Source: Paenibacillus sp. SZ31 (GTDB lineage Bacteria > Bacillota > Bacilli > Paenibacillales > Paenibacillaceae). Taken from it: 64,000 nt of DNA. Both the position numbers and the translations under genes were made by a program. The stretch's first letter is position 1; each line of letters begins with the position of its first letter. Below, in pieces: positions 45,339 to 55,694 of this stretch. The notes beneath the pieces are model-generated. The model searched no databases. It was not told the origin of the DNA and saw only the letters and a list, made by a program, of their open reading frames with translations. The stretch lies in assembly GCF_012912005.1 (NCBI RefSeq), contig NZ_JABBEA010000006.1, forward strand, positions 1 through 64,000, written 5' to 3'.

Positions 45339-45833
45339 ATGAAAGGCGTACTTAACGAATTCAAAGAGTTTGCCGTCCGCGGCAACGTCATCGATCTGGC
45401 AGTTGGTGTCATTATCGGGGCTGCTTTTGGTAAAATCGTCACGTCCCTTGTGAATGATATTATTATGCCTCCGGTTGGAAAACTGATGGGTGGAATCGAC
45501 TTCAGTCAGAAAATCATCAACCTGGATGGAGATATCAAAACAGCAAACGGGCAGGACATCACCACACTTGCTCAAGCGAATGAAGCTGGCGCTACGGTAA
45601 TTGCTTACGGACAATTCATCAACGTCATGATTGATTTTCTCATCGTTGCGTTCTGTATCTTCATGCTCGTGAAAGGCATCAACTATTTGAAAAGCAAAGA
45701 ACACAAAAAGCCCGAGCCGAAAAAAACGACCAAGGCTTGCAAGTATTGCCTATCTGAAATTCCGGCTGCGGCTACCCGCTGCTCGCACTGTACTTCAGAG
45801 CTCGAAGCAGAAGGCAGCGGCGCACCAGCGTAA
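45339..45833 (+). CDS. mscL: Large-conductance mechanosensitive channel MscL with C-terminal zinc ribbon
   Basis: The 164-residue protein has the MscL core ([22 protein letters not shown]1; [20 protein letters not shown]2) and releases osmolytes on hypo-osmotic shock. After the usual C-terminal helix comes a zinc ribbon, [25 protein letters not shown] precedes the ATG. Confidence 0.93.
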   Translation: MKGVLNEFKEFAVRGNVIDLAVGVIIGAAFGKIVTSLVNDIIMPPVGKLMGGIDFSQKIINLDGDIKTANGQDITTLAQANEAGATVIAYGQFINVMIDFLIVAFCIFMLVKGINYLKSKEHKKPEPKKTTKACKYCLSEIPAAATRCSHCTSELEAEGSGAPA

Positions 45834-45982
45834 CCCCAATGAGCGTATAAAGACTCTCCGAGTTGAATTACGGATATAAATCCTGATGCGGGGGACAACC
45901 TCTCACGTGCTAGAGTTTATGTATGAAAAGCTAGCCATATGGGCTTCATTAACAATTCGTTGCGTAGCTTAAAGGTTTGAAG

Positions 45983-46012
45983 GGTTCCACCGTAAAGGTG
46001 GGGCCTTTTTTT
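45983..46012 (+). terminator. Terminator downstream of mscL
   Basis: GGTTCCACC and GGTGGGGCC pair around a GTAAA loop, followed by seven T. Confidence 0.85.
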
Positions 46013-46076
46013 ATGCCTAACATACATGTATTATATGTGCTCCCCCATGAATTTCATGTGCACCCATGCTTATAAA

Positions 46077-46379
46077 CTAGAAACGGCGTGGCAGCAAATG
46101 CTCCAGGATCGACTTCAGATCCTTATCTTCCTTGTAAACTTCTTCTCCGGTATCAAGCTCCGTTACACGAATATATTCAAAGTTAGCCGAAGCATCCAAT
46201 GGCTTGAACAACAGTTGGGCCTCATCTTCCAAACGTACATTGAATCCCATATCCTTAAACATGGTGGTTAACTGACTGTTAGCCGGTTCCTGACCTTGCC
46301 CTACAAATATAAGTCCTCTAAGACTTTTACGCTCCTGAGGTTGCGGATAAATCACCTGAAAGTGTACAATGCATTCCAT
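46077..46379 (-). CDS. Uncharacterised 100-residue protein
   Basis: The product is soluble, with mixed alpha/beta character (FQVIYPQPQERKSLRGLIFVG, LEHLLPRRF) and no known motif. AAAGGGG precedes the ATG. It is convergent with mscL and divergent from the Nudix gene. Confidence 0.65.
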   Translation of the reverse strand: MECIVHFQVIYPQPQERKSLRGLIFVGQGQEPANSQLTTMFKDMGFNVRLEDEAQLLFKPLDASANFEYIRVTELDTGEEVYKEDKDLKSILEHLLPRRF

Positions 46380-46458
46380 ACGATCGTTCCCCTTTCGTTT
46401 AAAACATACTTTGTGAAATTTTGAACTTTAAAAACTGCTATATAAGGAGATACGTTTC

Positions 46459-47151
46459 ATGACCCCAGAACGTTTCGACATTTATGACAATATGCAAAAT
46501 TGGATCGGTACAGCGCTACGCAGCGAGGTCCATGCCAAAGGATATTGGCACCGTTCATTCCACTGCTGGATCGTGCGTGACGAAGGCGAGCAGCGACAGG
46601 TTCTTTTTCAGCGGCGACGTGATATTAAGGATACCTTTCCCGGATGTTATGACATTACAGCAGCAGGTCATCTCACCGCTGGTGAGCAACTGCAAGACGC
46701 AAGTCGCGAGCTAGAGGAAGAATTGGGTGTGCATGTATCTTTCGATGCACTAACCTATCTACTCACGGCTACACAGCAACTCCAAGGAGAGGTCCGTGGT
46801 GTGCCATTTGTAGATCGGGAATTCAGCTCGGTCTATGGATTATGTCTGAATCAGCCTCTCGAATCCTACGTTCTGCAACCCAGCGAGGTAGATAACCTGT
46901 ATGAAGTGCCTTTGGCTAATCTGCTCGCTTTGTTCCGTAGTGAGATCGACGTCATTTACGCTACTGGAGTTCAGACTCACCCGTTGACATCACCGCCACA
47001 TTCCATCGGTCATAAGGACTCGTTAAGCGATCATGCAGCTCATGAACCGGAACGTATTGTTCGCGAGATTCGGGCAACGGATTTCGTGCCCCATGGCACA
47101 GCTTATTATACGGACGTGCTGGAAGCTCTGTATCACGTGCCTAAAAATTGA
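46459..47151 (+). CDS. Nudix hydrolase
   Basis: The 230-residue protein has a complete Nudix box at ~73-95 (GX5EX7REXXEEXG pattern, with RELEEELGV), preceded by an RxxHCW-like strand. Length and N-terminal DNMQNWIGTALRSEVHAKGYWHR-type stretch resemble isopentenyl-diphosphate isomerase-like Nudix proteins. Substrate unknown. AAGGAG lies 10 bases before the ATG. Confidence 0.85.
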   Translation: MTPERFDIYDNMQNWIGTALRSEVHAKGYWHRSFHCWIVRDEGEQRQVLFQRRRDIKDTFPGCYDITAAGHLTAGEQLQDASRELEEELGVHVSFDALTYLLTATQQLQGEVRGVPFVDREFSSVYGLCLNQPLESYVLQPSEVDNLYEVPLANLLALFRSEIDVIYATGVQTHPLTSPPHSIGHKDSLSDHAAHEPERIVREIRATDFVPHGTAYYTDVLEALYHVPKN

Positions 47152-47314
47152 TCATGTAGAATCATTTGCAATCCTGTTCAAACCCGATCCCGTTCAATCG
47201 AATGTTCATAGCTTCATTTTCTCAAAAATAGCATAACTTCATACCCTTACTATCGACTTGACTGGAAACAGATGCTGTGACGAACATCACTGTCATATCT
47301 CAAACCAGCACAAA

Positions 47315-47341
47315 CAGGCGTCTGCCTCTGGGCAGCGCCTG
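47315..47341. terminator. Hairpin between Nudix and TrmB genes
   Basis: CAGGCG-CTGCC and GGCAG-GCCTG arms pair with small mismatches around a short loop. T runs are weak, so it may be a bidirectional terminator of modest strength. Confidence 0.5.
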
Positions 47342-47429
47342 CTTTATGTACACACATATTCGTTCATCAAGAAAGATAACCTGTGCTGGCGTGTTCACTC
47401 CATCAGAAGTGGATTAATCATCGATCTGC

Positions 47430-48236
47430 CTAGCTCTTGTTATCCTCTCCTGAAGGAGAAGACCAGTAACGTGCAGAGAGATCTTCGTACCGGTGCCCAT
47501 AGCGGGACCCCAGTTCCTCACCCATATCCTGTTCCAGTTCGTACAACACCAGTTCTTGAGCAAAATGATTCAGCAGCAGTCCGGTCATTACCGGATGCTC
47601 CGTCACCACTGCTTGTGTAGCGCATGATTCACCGCGCATGCCCAGCATGCACCAGCGGCGATCCACCACCAGGGAGAATTTCCGACCATTACCTGTGCCG
47701 TACAAAGGTAATCCCGGCAAAGGAACGGGCTGATCGATCATGCCTTCGCCACCATCACATGACCATAACAGCCGCACACCGCGAGCTTCAGCCTGCTGTA
47801 AGTCATTACGTAGCAGCTCTGCCTCTTCACGCCAAACATCTACGACAATCTCATGCTGAGCCTCGGCCAATTCACGGCTCAGATTCTCAAACACATTTTT
47901 GTCACCCTCGATGTTATAGAAGACAGGTTTCTCTGGTTCACTCTTGGGCATGCTGCTCTGGACATAATTCAGAGAGGTACGCATTTGATCGGAGATCATG
48001 CGTGTCATCTCCTCAGGCTTCAGCACACTATACTTCGCTGGTTCCCCCGGACTACACCGCAAGAACCCACGCTGTTCCAGCCGTTGCAGGGTCGCATATA
48101 CATTGGAACGGGACACGCCCAGCCGCTTCGCAACCTCATATCCTGAGGCTGATCCCTGACGAGCGAGTTCCACCATAATTTTAGATTCCATCTCGGTAAA
48201 CCCGAGATGACGCAAATGATGCAGCAGTTGGTCCAT
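47430..48236 (-). CDS. TrmB-family transcriptional regulator
   Basis: The 268-residue protein has a TrmB winged helix (LRHLGFTEMESKIMVELARQG, SGYEVAKRLGVSRSNVYATL) and a C-terminal PLD-like sensor domain without catalytic HKD. Such regulators respond to sugars or other metabolites. The ATG at 48236 follows GGGGGGA. Confidence 0.85.
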   Translation of the reverse strand: MDQLLHHLRHLGFTEMESKIMVELARQGSASGYEVAKRLGVSRSNVYATLQRLEQRGFLRCSPGEPAKYSVLKPEEMTRMISDQMRTSLNYVQSSMPKSEPEKPVFYNIEGDKNVFENLSRELAEAQHEIVVDVWREEAELLRNDLQQAEARGVRLLWSCDGGEGMIDQPVPLPGLPLYGTGNGRKFSLVVDRRWCMLGMRGESCATQAVVTEHPVMTGLLLNHFAQELVLYELEQDMGEELGSRYGHRYEDLSARYWSSPSGEDNKS

Positions 48237-48309
48237 ATTCCCGTCCCCCCATGCTGTCAGCAACCCACACTGCCTCACACTGATGCGGCAGAGCTTCTAC
48301 TGCATCAGA

Positions 48310-49125
48310 TCAGATCTGTTCGGCACCGCAGCGCGGACACCATTTTGAACCTTTGGGCAGCTCGGCTGCACAAATCTGACAACTCACCATTTCGCGTGAC
48401 ACTTCGGTCTGTACATCCACCGTATTCACGATCGGGTTATTTTCTTTCCAGTAGCGGATGCGTTCGTCCAACTCCTGCTGACGCTCACGTTCCCGTTGCA
48501 TCTCTTCATCTCTGCGACGTTCCCACTCCGCATCGAACGCTTCCTTTTCTTCTTGGGTAAACTCGGTACTGTTATATTCCGATTCCGTCTCCAGATCGGC
48601 TATGGACGGAATGACCGTGTGATACGGCTCGTCTTCCTCCAGTTCCAATTCAGGTGGCGCATCGTAGAAGTCCGGCTCTGGAGTTTGGGTTTGAGCTACA
48701 GCTGCCTCCTGTCTCGCGGCTGTGGTGGCTCCTGCGACTCCTACAGCACCTACTGTAGGTGCTGGTGTCTTGAATTCACCCAACTTGCGTCCGCATTTAG
48801 GACAGAAGTTGGCATCCAGGGAAGCGACGTGTCCACATTCGCACAACCGTTCATTCTTGAGCTGTGCAATCTTGTTGCGCAGACCATCAATCTCGTCCTG
48901 CAATTCGTCGCAGAGCTGCGACAGATCAACCATCTCTTTTTCCGCACGCGTCATATCCTGTGCCCGATAACCCTCATAGAAGATGCGACCCATATCTGTA
49001 AAATGGACTTCCTGTTCCTGTTGCAAGCCCACAATCTGGTTGTTCAATTTCCCAATCTCAACGGCGTGCTGGGCACGCTCTGTTGCTTTGTTCGCTCCGT
49101 CTTTGATGCGCTGAAGCAGTTTCAT
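48310..49125 (-). CDS. Coiled-coil protein with two zinc ribbons
   Basis: The 271-residue protein has an N-terminal coiled coil (~25-95), a first zinc ribbon CECGHVASLDANFCPKCG, an acidic linker, and a second ribbon CQICAAELPKGSKWCPRCG at the C terminus. Likely a scaffold or regulator. The ATG at 49125 fits AGGAGGA spacing better than the one two codons earlier. Confidence 0.75.
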   Translation of the reverse strand: MKLLQRIKDGANKATERAQHAVEIGKLNNQIVGLQQEQEVHFTDMGRIFYEGYRAQDMTRAEKEMVDLSQLCDELQDEIDGLRNKIAQLKNERLCECGHVASLDANFCPKCGRKLGEFKTPAPTVGAVGVAGATTAARQEAAVAQTQTPEPDFYDAPPELELEEDEPYHTVIPSIADLETESEYNSTEFTQEEKEAFDAEWERRRDEEMQRERERQQELDERIRYWKENNPIVNTVDVQTEVSREMVSCQICAAELPKGSKWCPRCGAEQI

Positions 49126-49474
49126 GACCATTCCTCCTCTGTCCCGTCAAAACCAATATTATCATTTCTATTTAGTAGTAAATTAGCATATTACATCCTT
49201 CTTGCAAAATGCTCAGGCCTATAACTTATACGATATCATGCCAAAAAGTTGCGTAATCTCGTGCAGTTGCCCGTTTTATACCGATACTGGATGAAATCGG
49301 GGGCTTTCGTCAAGACCATATGTTCGGGTATAATGAAGCTTTGGCCATACTTAACCGCCTGTTTAGGCGACTAACTCTATCATACCAATTTACAATGCGA
49401 TTGTGAAAAGGGCAAATGGTTTACTTTTAACCGGGATAGTCCTATCCCTGAATGCATACAGAGGTGGATGAAAC

Positions 49475-52054
49475 ATGTTAAGTCCGAACTCAACGTTCTA
49501 CCCCCGTCCGCTTGGGGTTACCCCGGCGGCGTCCCTGCCCCAGTCCCCGTCTGCTCCGCTAGAGACCAGTCGGCAACTCGTGGGCAATGATCAACAGGAT
49601 GCCTTTTATTTTCGTTTACTTGAAGAGGCAGGCATCAAACTAAACGCACCACAAATCTCGGCAGTCCGACACGGCAGAGGACCGATTCTTACGCTCGCCG
49701 GAGCTGGTTGTGGCAAAACGACTGTGCTGGCTGCAAGAGCCGGCTACCTCATAGAGGTCAGTGGCGTACATGCAGGCAGCATCCTGCTGGTGACGTTCAC
49801 GAACAAGGCCGCCACCGAGATGAAAGACCGGATCGCCGCATTGCCAGGTATACGCCCGGCAGCCGCAAGAGCCGTACAGGCTCGCACCTTCCACTCTTTT
49901 GCGCTGACATTATTGCGTCATTACGGTGTGCAGGAAGAGATCTTTGGCGAGTCACGGGCTCAGCATACGGTGCTGAAGATGCTTCTTCGCCAAAACGGCA
50001 TGAGTGAGGCCTTCCAGCCTGAAAGTCTGCTGGCGATGCTGTCCGCATGGAAGATGCAAGGATCGGAAACCACCGATCTGCCTGAGAAATCACAGGAAGA
50101 ACGTGATGCCAAGCGTGTCCTGCTAGGTTACGAAGCCTGGAAGCAGGATCGGGGCAAAATGGATTTTGATGATATTTTACTGCGGGCAGCCGCGCTGCTA
50201 CGTGATCCTGCTGTTCTGGGGCCACTTCAGAAGCGTTTCCAGTACATTATGGTAGATGAGTTCCAGGATACCAACCATCTGCAGTATGAAATTGTGCAAA
50301 AACTGGCTTCCGCCCACCGCAACCTGATGGTTGTGGGAGACGATGACCAGACGATCTATACCTTTAATGGCGCACGCCAGGAATCGATTTTGGAATTCGA
50401 TAAAGTATACCCCGGCGCACGCATTGTGACGCTGGATATCAATTATCGTAGTGATGCACGCATTCTGGGACTCGGAAGCGAACTGGTCGCTCGTAATAAA
50501 CGTAGACGTGACAAACGGCTTCGTGCCGCCGGAAATCGCGGAGATGCGCCTCGTTTCGCTACACCATCCAATGCGGAGGAAGAAGCCGCGTGGGTCGTAA
50601 ACCAGCTGTGCCAGCAGGTTGAAGAAGGGCAACACACCTATCGTGATATTGCGATTCTGCACCGGACAGCCAGCAGCAGCCGGGCTGTCTTCGAGCAGCT
50701 TGTGTTGAAAGACGTACCTTTTGTACAGCATGGTGCTTCTCCGGTGTTCTATGACCAGTCTCTCATCAGACCCCTGATGGATCATCTGCGTCTGTCTCTT
50801 GATCCACGTGCCATGGATGCTCTTCCCAGTGCGCTGGGACCGCTCTATGTATCACGGGATGCGGGTCTGGAATGGATTCAACGCTCCGAGCAACAACAAG
50901 CCAAGAAATACCCACTCATCCATCTGGTGAAATGGGACAAGCTGAAACCTTTCCAACAGGAACAGGTCAAGGAACGCATCAAGCTGATCAAATCACTGCA
51001 CAAACTAAAGCCCATCATCGCCATTCAGGAGATGCGCAGGCAGTTCTACGACAAGTATATGGAAAGCGGCGATCCCAGCATCTTCACCCATTATAAGGAA
51101 ACGATGCTGGAAACTCTGGATGAATTTGAAGCTGCCGTCAAAAAATTCGAAACGGTAGAAGAGTTCATTCAATTCGCGGATGAACTCTCCCGCAGACACC
51201 GTGAGATGGAATCTCTACGCCGTACACAGGACAGTGACGCGGTACAGCTGATGACCATTCACCGGGCCAAAGGATTGGAGTTCCCTTGTGTATACTGGAT
51301 TGGAGCCAGTGAAGGCATTGTGCCTCATAGTACAGCACTGCGCCAGGATATCCCTGAGGATCAGAAAGCTGCGCTTGCTGTGCAACAGACAGACGCCGAG
51401 CTGGACATGGCGCTGGAGGAAGAACGCAGGCTCGCCTACGTTGCTATCACACGGGCCAAGCAGTACTTGTATGTCACCTCACCGGCAAGTCATCACGGAA
51501 AGCCAGCGGATGTGTCCCGCTTCCTGCTTGAAGCCTTCGGCATGGAAGTTCCGGACAAACGCAAACCTCGTGAGGAGAGCCGGACGAGCGGTCAGACTTC
51601 ATATGGTAAAGGTAATGGACAATATACACGCTCGGGCTCTAGTGTTCGTTCCGAGGGTCGGGATATGGCTCAGCGTCGTGCCATCAGCCATAGTGACCGT
51701 CGTGACTACGAGGTCCACAACGAACGTGACGAGGATCGCCTTGGTGAACGGCGTGGCAGTGGTGAAATTCGCAACCATAAGGCGTTCAGCACTCCGGGTG
51801 TGAGTCCGACCGCTGCGAGTTCCTCCAGTTCGCAGTCGCACACTTCAGGTTCAGGTAATGCTGAGCGTACGGAGACCGTTGCGATCTGGAAATGCAGTTC
51901 GTCCACCTGCAAAGCGTGGCTAAGACAGAAACCGGCTGTACCTTCAAAAGCAACCAAGAAGGCATCATCGGGTCCACCTGCCTGCCCTCTATGTTCAGGA
52001 TCGATGGAGGCCGGTACTCGCCAGGTTCCTGTAACGGGGAGATTTGGGAAATAA
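49475..52054 (+). CDS. UvrD/PcrA-like DNA helicase with C-terminal zinc motif
   Basis: The 859-residue SF1A helicase has Walker A LAGAGCGKTTVL (K81), VDEFQDTNHLQY, GDDDQTIYTFNGA, and the C-terminal MTIHRAKGLEFPCVYWIG and YVAITRAKQ. A Ser-rich linker leads to a small Cys motif (WKCSSSTCKAW, CPLCSG). It is a paralogue of PcrA, perhaps like YjcD, that unwinds or remodels DNA. AGAGGTGG precedes the ATG. Confidence 0.9.
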   Translation: MLSPNSTFYPRPLGVTPAASLPQSPSAPLETSRQLVGNDQQDAFYFRLLEEAGIKLNAPQISAVRHGRGPILTLAGAGCGKTTVLAARAGYLIEVSGVHAGSILLVTFTNKAATEMKDRIAALPGIRPAAARAVQARTFHSFALTLLRHYGVQEEIFGESRAQHTVLKMLLRQNGMSEAFQPESLLAMLSAWKMQGSETTDLPEKSQEERDAKRVLLGYEAWKQDRGKMDFDDILLRAAALLRDPAVLGPLQKRFQYIMVDEFQDTNHLQYEIVQKLASAHRNLMVVGDDDQTIYTFNGARQESILEFDKVYPGARIVTLDINYRSDARILGLGSELVARNKRRRDKRLRAAGNRGDAPRFATPSNAEEEAAWVVNQLCQQVEEGQHTYRDIAILHRTASSSRAVFEQLVLKDVPFVQHGASPVFYDQSLIRPLMDHLRLSLDPRAMDALPSALGPLYVSRDAGLEWIQRSEQQQAKKYPLIHLVKWDKLKPFQQEQVKERIKLIKSLHKLKPIIAIQEMRRQFYDKYMESGDPSIFTHYKETMLETLDEFEAAVKKFETVEEFIQFADELSRRHREMESLRRTQDSDAVQLMTIHRAKGLEFPCVYWIGASEGIVPHSTALRQDIPEDQKAALAVQQTDAELDMALEEERRLAYVAITRAKQYLYVTSPASHHGKPADVSRFLLEAFGMEVPDKRKPREESRTSGQTSYGKGNGQYTRSGSSVRSEGRDMAQRRAISHSDRRDYEVHNERDEDRLGERRGSGEIRNHKAFSTPGVSPTAASSSSSQSHTSGSGNAERTETVAIWKCSSSTCKAWLRQKPAVPSKATKKASSGPPACPLCSGSMEAGTRQVPVTGRFGK

Positions 52055-52152
52055 ACAAAACAGGATACCGTTATAGCTTCGTTTCAGGGCGCTTTTTGCT
52101 GTTTATTAACAGTAGAAGCGTCTTTTTTCCATTTCAGAATGGGGGTTGGATT

Positions 52153-52521
52153 ATGCAGGACGGCAAACAACATCTGTATGTATCGGTCACTCATAACCTG
52201 ATTGAACGAACAAAGAACGAATCTACACCTTTTGAAGTGTTGGTGGATGACGGGCAGTTGGGCCGATTGAAGGATCTGATGAAGGTGCTGGAGGATGACG
52301 ATGCCTATACTTTGCAACGGGCTCCGGTACCCTACAAATCGGCAGACCATGATGAGGCAACAGAGCAATTTTCGGATGGTATGACCTTGCTGTACACCTT
52401 TTTGTATGACCATGGCACGCCGGACACCCGGCAGGCAATTGAGAGCATGAACGTGCTTCCAAGACTGCAGGATACGGATTACGATGATCCGGGATACGAG
52501 AATTCACCACTGAACAAATGA
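52153..52521 (+). CDS. Uncharacterised 122-residue protein
   Basis: The ATG at 52153 has GGGGGTTGG upstream; the longer frame from 51892 overlaps the helicase gene and is unlikely. The product is soluble and acidic (DGKQHLYVSVTHNLIER). Family unknown. It follows the helicase gene by about 100 bases and may be co-transcribed. Confidence 0.65.
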   Translation: MQDGKQHLYVSVTHNLIERTKNESTPFEVLVDDGQLGRLKDLMKVLEDDDAYTLQRAPVPYKSADHDEATEQFSDGMTLLYTFLYDHGTPDTRQAIESMNVLPRLQDTDYDDPGYENSPLNK

Positions 52522-52531
52522 CAGGACGCCA

Positions 52532-52574
52532 AAAAGCATGCGTAGCCGCAGATCACGCGGAAGACGCATGCTTT
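52532..52574. terminator. Bidirectional terminator
   Basis: AAAAGCATGCGT and ACGCATGCTTTT pair perfectly, with an inner CCGC/GCGG stem. Confidence 0.85.
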
Positions 52575-52609
52575 TGTTATATGAAGCATAACTGCAACTT
52601 GAAGCGTGC

Positions 52610-53680
52610 TTAATCCAGACGAATCTCCTGCCCTTTCTCAGCGGATTCGTAGATTCCGCACAACATGCGCGTGGAAGCCACACCATCCGCAATTGGACTG
52701 ATCGGCTCTGTCCCGTTAAGGCAACAATCCACAAAGTGGTCAATCTGGTTCTGGAATGCACTATGAATATGGAGACCCGTGTTATCCGTCTGGGGTTCAA
52801 TATTCAGAATGGTGTTATTTTTCTCCGTGACGATCAGTGTCTCCGGCTCCAGTTCAAATCCACCGCGCTCGCCGTATAATTTCACCGATGATTCATCTCC
52901 GCGTGCATGCAGGGTAAAACTCACATCCACCGCCAGCGAAGCTCCGTTTTCAAATCGAATGAGCGCATTTGCCATATCCTCTACGTCATTCACAGCTGCG
53001 CTGTAGTCGGCCGCTTTGTAAAAAGAAAGATGTTCGATATGGGCACGATTGCCCAACTTCCGATACGTATTACCACTGACCGAAACAGGTTTCGGCCTGC
53101 CCATCAGATACCAGCACTGGTCAATGATATGTACGCCCAGATCAATGAGGGGACCTCCGCCGGAACGGCTTTTGTCAGCGAACCAACCGCCTGGATTGCC
53201 GTGACGCCGCAGAATGGAGGCTTTGGCATAATACAGTTCACCAAACTCCCCGGCATCAATGAATCTGCGCATCATCTGCATATTGTTATCATAACGGCGC
53301 ACAAATCCAACGATAAACGTTCGTCCGCTCTTCTTCACCGCTTCTTCAATCCGGAGCGCATCTTCCACATTGGTTGCGACCGGTTTCTCCAGCAACACAT
53401 GCTTGCCTGCCTCCAGTGCAGCAATGGCAAATTCGGCGTGTGTATTGTTCCAGGTACAGATACTGACGGCATCCACATGCGGGTCCTCCAGCATCTCCCG
53501 ATAATCGGTGTACACGGATTGAGCATCATACTTCTGTGCCGCAGCTTTAGCCCGCTCCTCGTTCAGATCGCAGATCGCATAGATGACAGCATCCTCGTTC
53601 TTGGCATAACACCTCATATGAAGATCCGAGATAGACCCCGTACCGATCATTCCAATGTGTAGCATTTGTTTCTTGCTCAT
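52610..53680 (-). CDS. Gfo/Idh/MocA-family oxidoreductase
   Basis: The 356-residue protein has an NAD(P) Rossmann motif GMIGTGSISDLHMR, the family EKPVATNVEDA motif (Lys catalytic) and GGPLIDLGVHIIDQ with catalytic His. It oxidises or reduces a sugar or inositol derivative. The ATG at 53680 follows GGGAGG; 88 extra upstream codons lie in the GNAT gene region. Confidence 0.9.
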   Translation of the reverse strand: MSKKQMLHIGMIGTGSISDLHMRCYAKNEDAVIYAICDLNEERAKAAAQKYDAQSVYTDYREMLEDPHVDAVSICTWNNTHAEFAIAALEAGKHVLLEKPVATNVEDALRIEEAVKKSGRTFIVGFVRRYDNNMQMMRRFIDAGEFGELYYAKASILRRHGNPGGWFADKSRSGGGPLIDLGVHIIDQCWYLMGRPKPVSVSGNTYRKLGNRAHIEHLSFYKAADYSAAVNDVEDMANALIRFENGASLAVDVSFTLHARGDESSVKLYGERGGFELEPETLIVTEKNNTILNIEPQTDNTGLHIHSAFQNQIDHFVDCCLNGTEPISPIADGVASTRMLCGIYESAEKGQEIRLD

Positions 53681-53718
53681 AATCATCCTCCCTTCCTTTT
53701 CCACAACTTCATTATCGT

Positions 53719-54195
53719 CTAGTCTGCCCGCAGCATGCCTTCGTAAATACCCGGCGTCGAATTTTCGATCTTCACAGCACCCAACGTTCGGGCATAGAAA
53801 TCCACAGGTCCCGCTGACCCGATAATGGCATATCCGTAACCGTCCGCCTTCATCGCATGCATACAGGCCAGTAACAGGGCTGTGCCAACACCTTTGCCCC
53901 GCGCATCCTGGCTCACACCTGTCGGGCCGAAGAAGTTGCGACATGTCGCTTCGTAACAGGCAAAACCGATCATTTTCCCATGCTCAACCGCAATATAACA
54001 AGATACGGGCTGACGCGCAAAAGCGACATCACATTCATCCACCCAAGCCTGGCTAAAATGTGACCTCACCCAATCCAGTACAAGCTGCTTCTCTGGGGCA
54101 ATGACTCTTCGAATCACAATGGAGGATTTCTCCAACGTTCTCAGTCCACTCTCTTGCTCCGGCAAACGATAGAGTGCTACCAACATATCACTCAT
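53719..54195 (-). CDS. GNAT N-acetyltransferase
   Basis: The 158-residue protein has the acetyl-CoA motif SQDARGKGVGTALLLA and the C-terminal IIGSAGPVDFYARTLGA typical of GNAT enzymes. AGGAGG lies upstream. It precedes the oxidoreductase gene by 38 bases and may be co-transcribed. Substrate unknown. Confidence 0.85.
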   Translation of the reverse strand: MSDMLVALYRLPEQESGLRTLEKSSIVIRRVIAPEKQLVLDWVRSHFSQAWVDECDVAFARQPVSCYIAVEHGKMIGFACYEATCRNFFGPTGVSQDARGKGVGTALLLACMHAMKADGYGYAIIGSAGPVDFYARTLGAVKIENSTPGIYEGMLRAD

Positions 54196-54444
54196 CTAAT
54201 TCGTTCCTCCTCGTACTTGAATGTGAAATAGGACAAAGGTTAGGCCACTCACCTGAAATTAACCTGATCTTGCTGCTGATAACCTGCAATACATACGATA
54301 TTTCAAAACTAAACTAACATGTTGCTTACATTCATTGCATTCCAACTGCAACAATGGATCAAGTTGTCCCGTCTATAAACATGTATCGCGGCCCTAAGGA
54401 AGATTTTACCGCGACAGTACACAGATTAGAAGGGATGATTATTG

Positions 54445-55515
54445 ATGAATAACAACATGAAAAAAGTAAGTGCCCTGATGGCTTTAACCATGGCACTGGG
54501 CGGTGGAGCCGCTTACGCAGCAGCACTGGACAACACACAGCCAGTCCATCAAACATCCGTTTCAGCGAATAGTAATGCAGCTGATGCAGTAAACGTATCC
54601 GTGAATGGTGCATCCATCTCCGATGGTTATTGGAACAAGGATGGTAAAGTAGCCATGATCCCGCTGCGTGATCTTACCGAAGCACTGGGTATTGAACTGA
54701 AATGGAATAAAGAAAACAAATCCGCAGAGCTGACACGAGGTGTTCTCTGGACACAAGTAACCACAAGCAAGGATCAATATTCCGTAAATAAAATGCTGCT
54801 CACGCTGGGTACAGCGCCCGAAATCACAGGTGGCACATTGTATGTACCGGCTTCTTTTGCCGAAAAGGTACTGCATGGACAAGTGAACACAACAGGAAAT
54901 CAGGTGACGATCTCTAGTGAAGAGGACGTGAAGACGGTTACTGAACGTGGTGTAATTACCAAAATCACGAATAATGGTGAATATAGATCGATTCAAATTG
55001 GGGGCGCTATCATGGATGGCGTTGTGCTCAATCTGAGCGATGAGACTAAATTCACCTCAGTTGAGGGGAAAGAGATTGCACTAACCGATCTGACCATTGG
55101 CATGAACGTGGAGGCTGAACATTCCCAGATTACAACACGCAGTCTGCCACCACAAACGCCGACCTATAAAGTCACTGTACTGGATGACGCTGCAGAATCT
55201 GAAACACAATTGAAAGAGGTTCTGGGAACGGCCGGTACGATTGAAAATGTAACAACAGCTGAGGGCAGCATCTCACAAATTGAGATCACAGGTACACGGT
55301 TAACAGAAACAGCTCCTGACCATGTCGTGCTGAATATCGCTAAAGATACACTTCTTGTGAACCACGAAGGAGAGACGGTGAAAGCTGAAGAACTGACTAA
55401 AGGAACTAAAGTCATTGGGTTCTACAGTCCTATGCTGACACGCAGCCTGCCTCCGATCGGAACAGCGTGGAAAGTGGTTGTTGAAGCACCCGCAGCAGAG
55501 CTGGAAGCGAATTAA
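54445..55515 (+). CDS. Secreted protein with copper-amine-oxidase-type stalk domain
   Basis: The 356-residue protein has a signal peptide (KKVSALMALTMALGGGAAYA) and a stalk-type domain (~48-150, MIPLRDLTEALGIELKWNKE, YVPASFAEKVL). The C-terminal part has two similar repeats, each ending with TRSLPP (TTRSLPPQTPTYKVTV and LTRSLPPIGTAWKVVV). Likely cell-wall-associated; function unknown. It shares the stalk domain with the TraB-like gene at the window start. Confidence 0.8.
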   Translation: MNNNMKKVSALMALTMALGGGAAYAAALDNTQPVHQTSVSANSNAADAVNVSVNGASISDGYWNKDGKVAMIPLRDLTEALGIELKWNKENKSAELTRGVLWTQVTTSKDQYSVNKMLLTLGTAPEITGGTLYVPASFAEKVLHGQVNTTGNQVTISSEEDVKTVTERGVITKITNNGEYRSIQIGGAIMDGVVLNLSDETKFTSVEGKEIALTDLTIGMNVEAEHSQITTRSLPPQTPTYKVTVLDDAAESETQLKEVLGTAGTIENVTTAEGSISQIEITGTRLTETAPDHVVLNIAKDTLLVNHEGETVKAEELTKGTKVIGFYSPMLTRSLPPIGTAWKVVVEAPAAELEAN

Positions 55516-55644
55516 TACGTTTAGTGAGAAGTGCGGGCTATGCTGATGCTGAATATTGCAAACCACATGTATCTTCTGGCATGTGTTGTAAATGAGTGTA
55601 ACGCATCACGATGACCAGCCCGCAGCTATACGGCTATCCTAATC

Positions 55645-55694
55645 AAAATAACCTTATCCGCCTGTCTTATGACAGACACGGGTAAGGTTATTTT
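55645..55694 (+). terminator. Terminator of the stalk-domain gene
   Basis: A 16-base stem (AAAATAACCTTATCCG with CGGGTAAGGTTATTTT), an inner CTGTC/GACAG stem and a T6 tail form a strong terminator. Confidence 0.9.
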
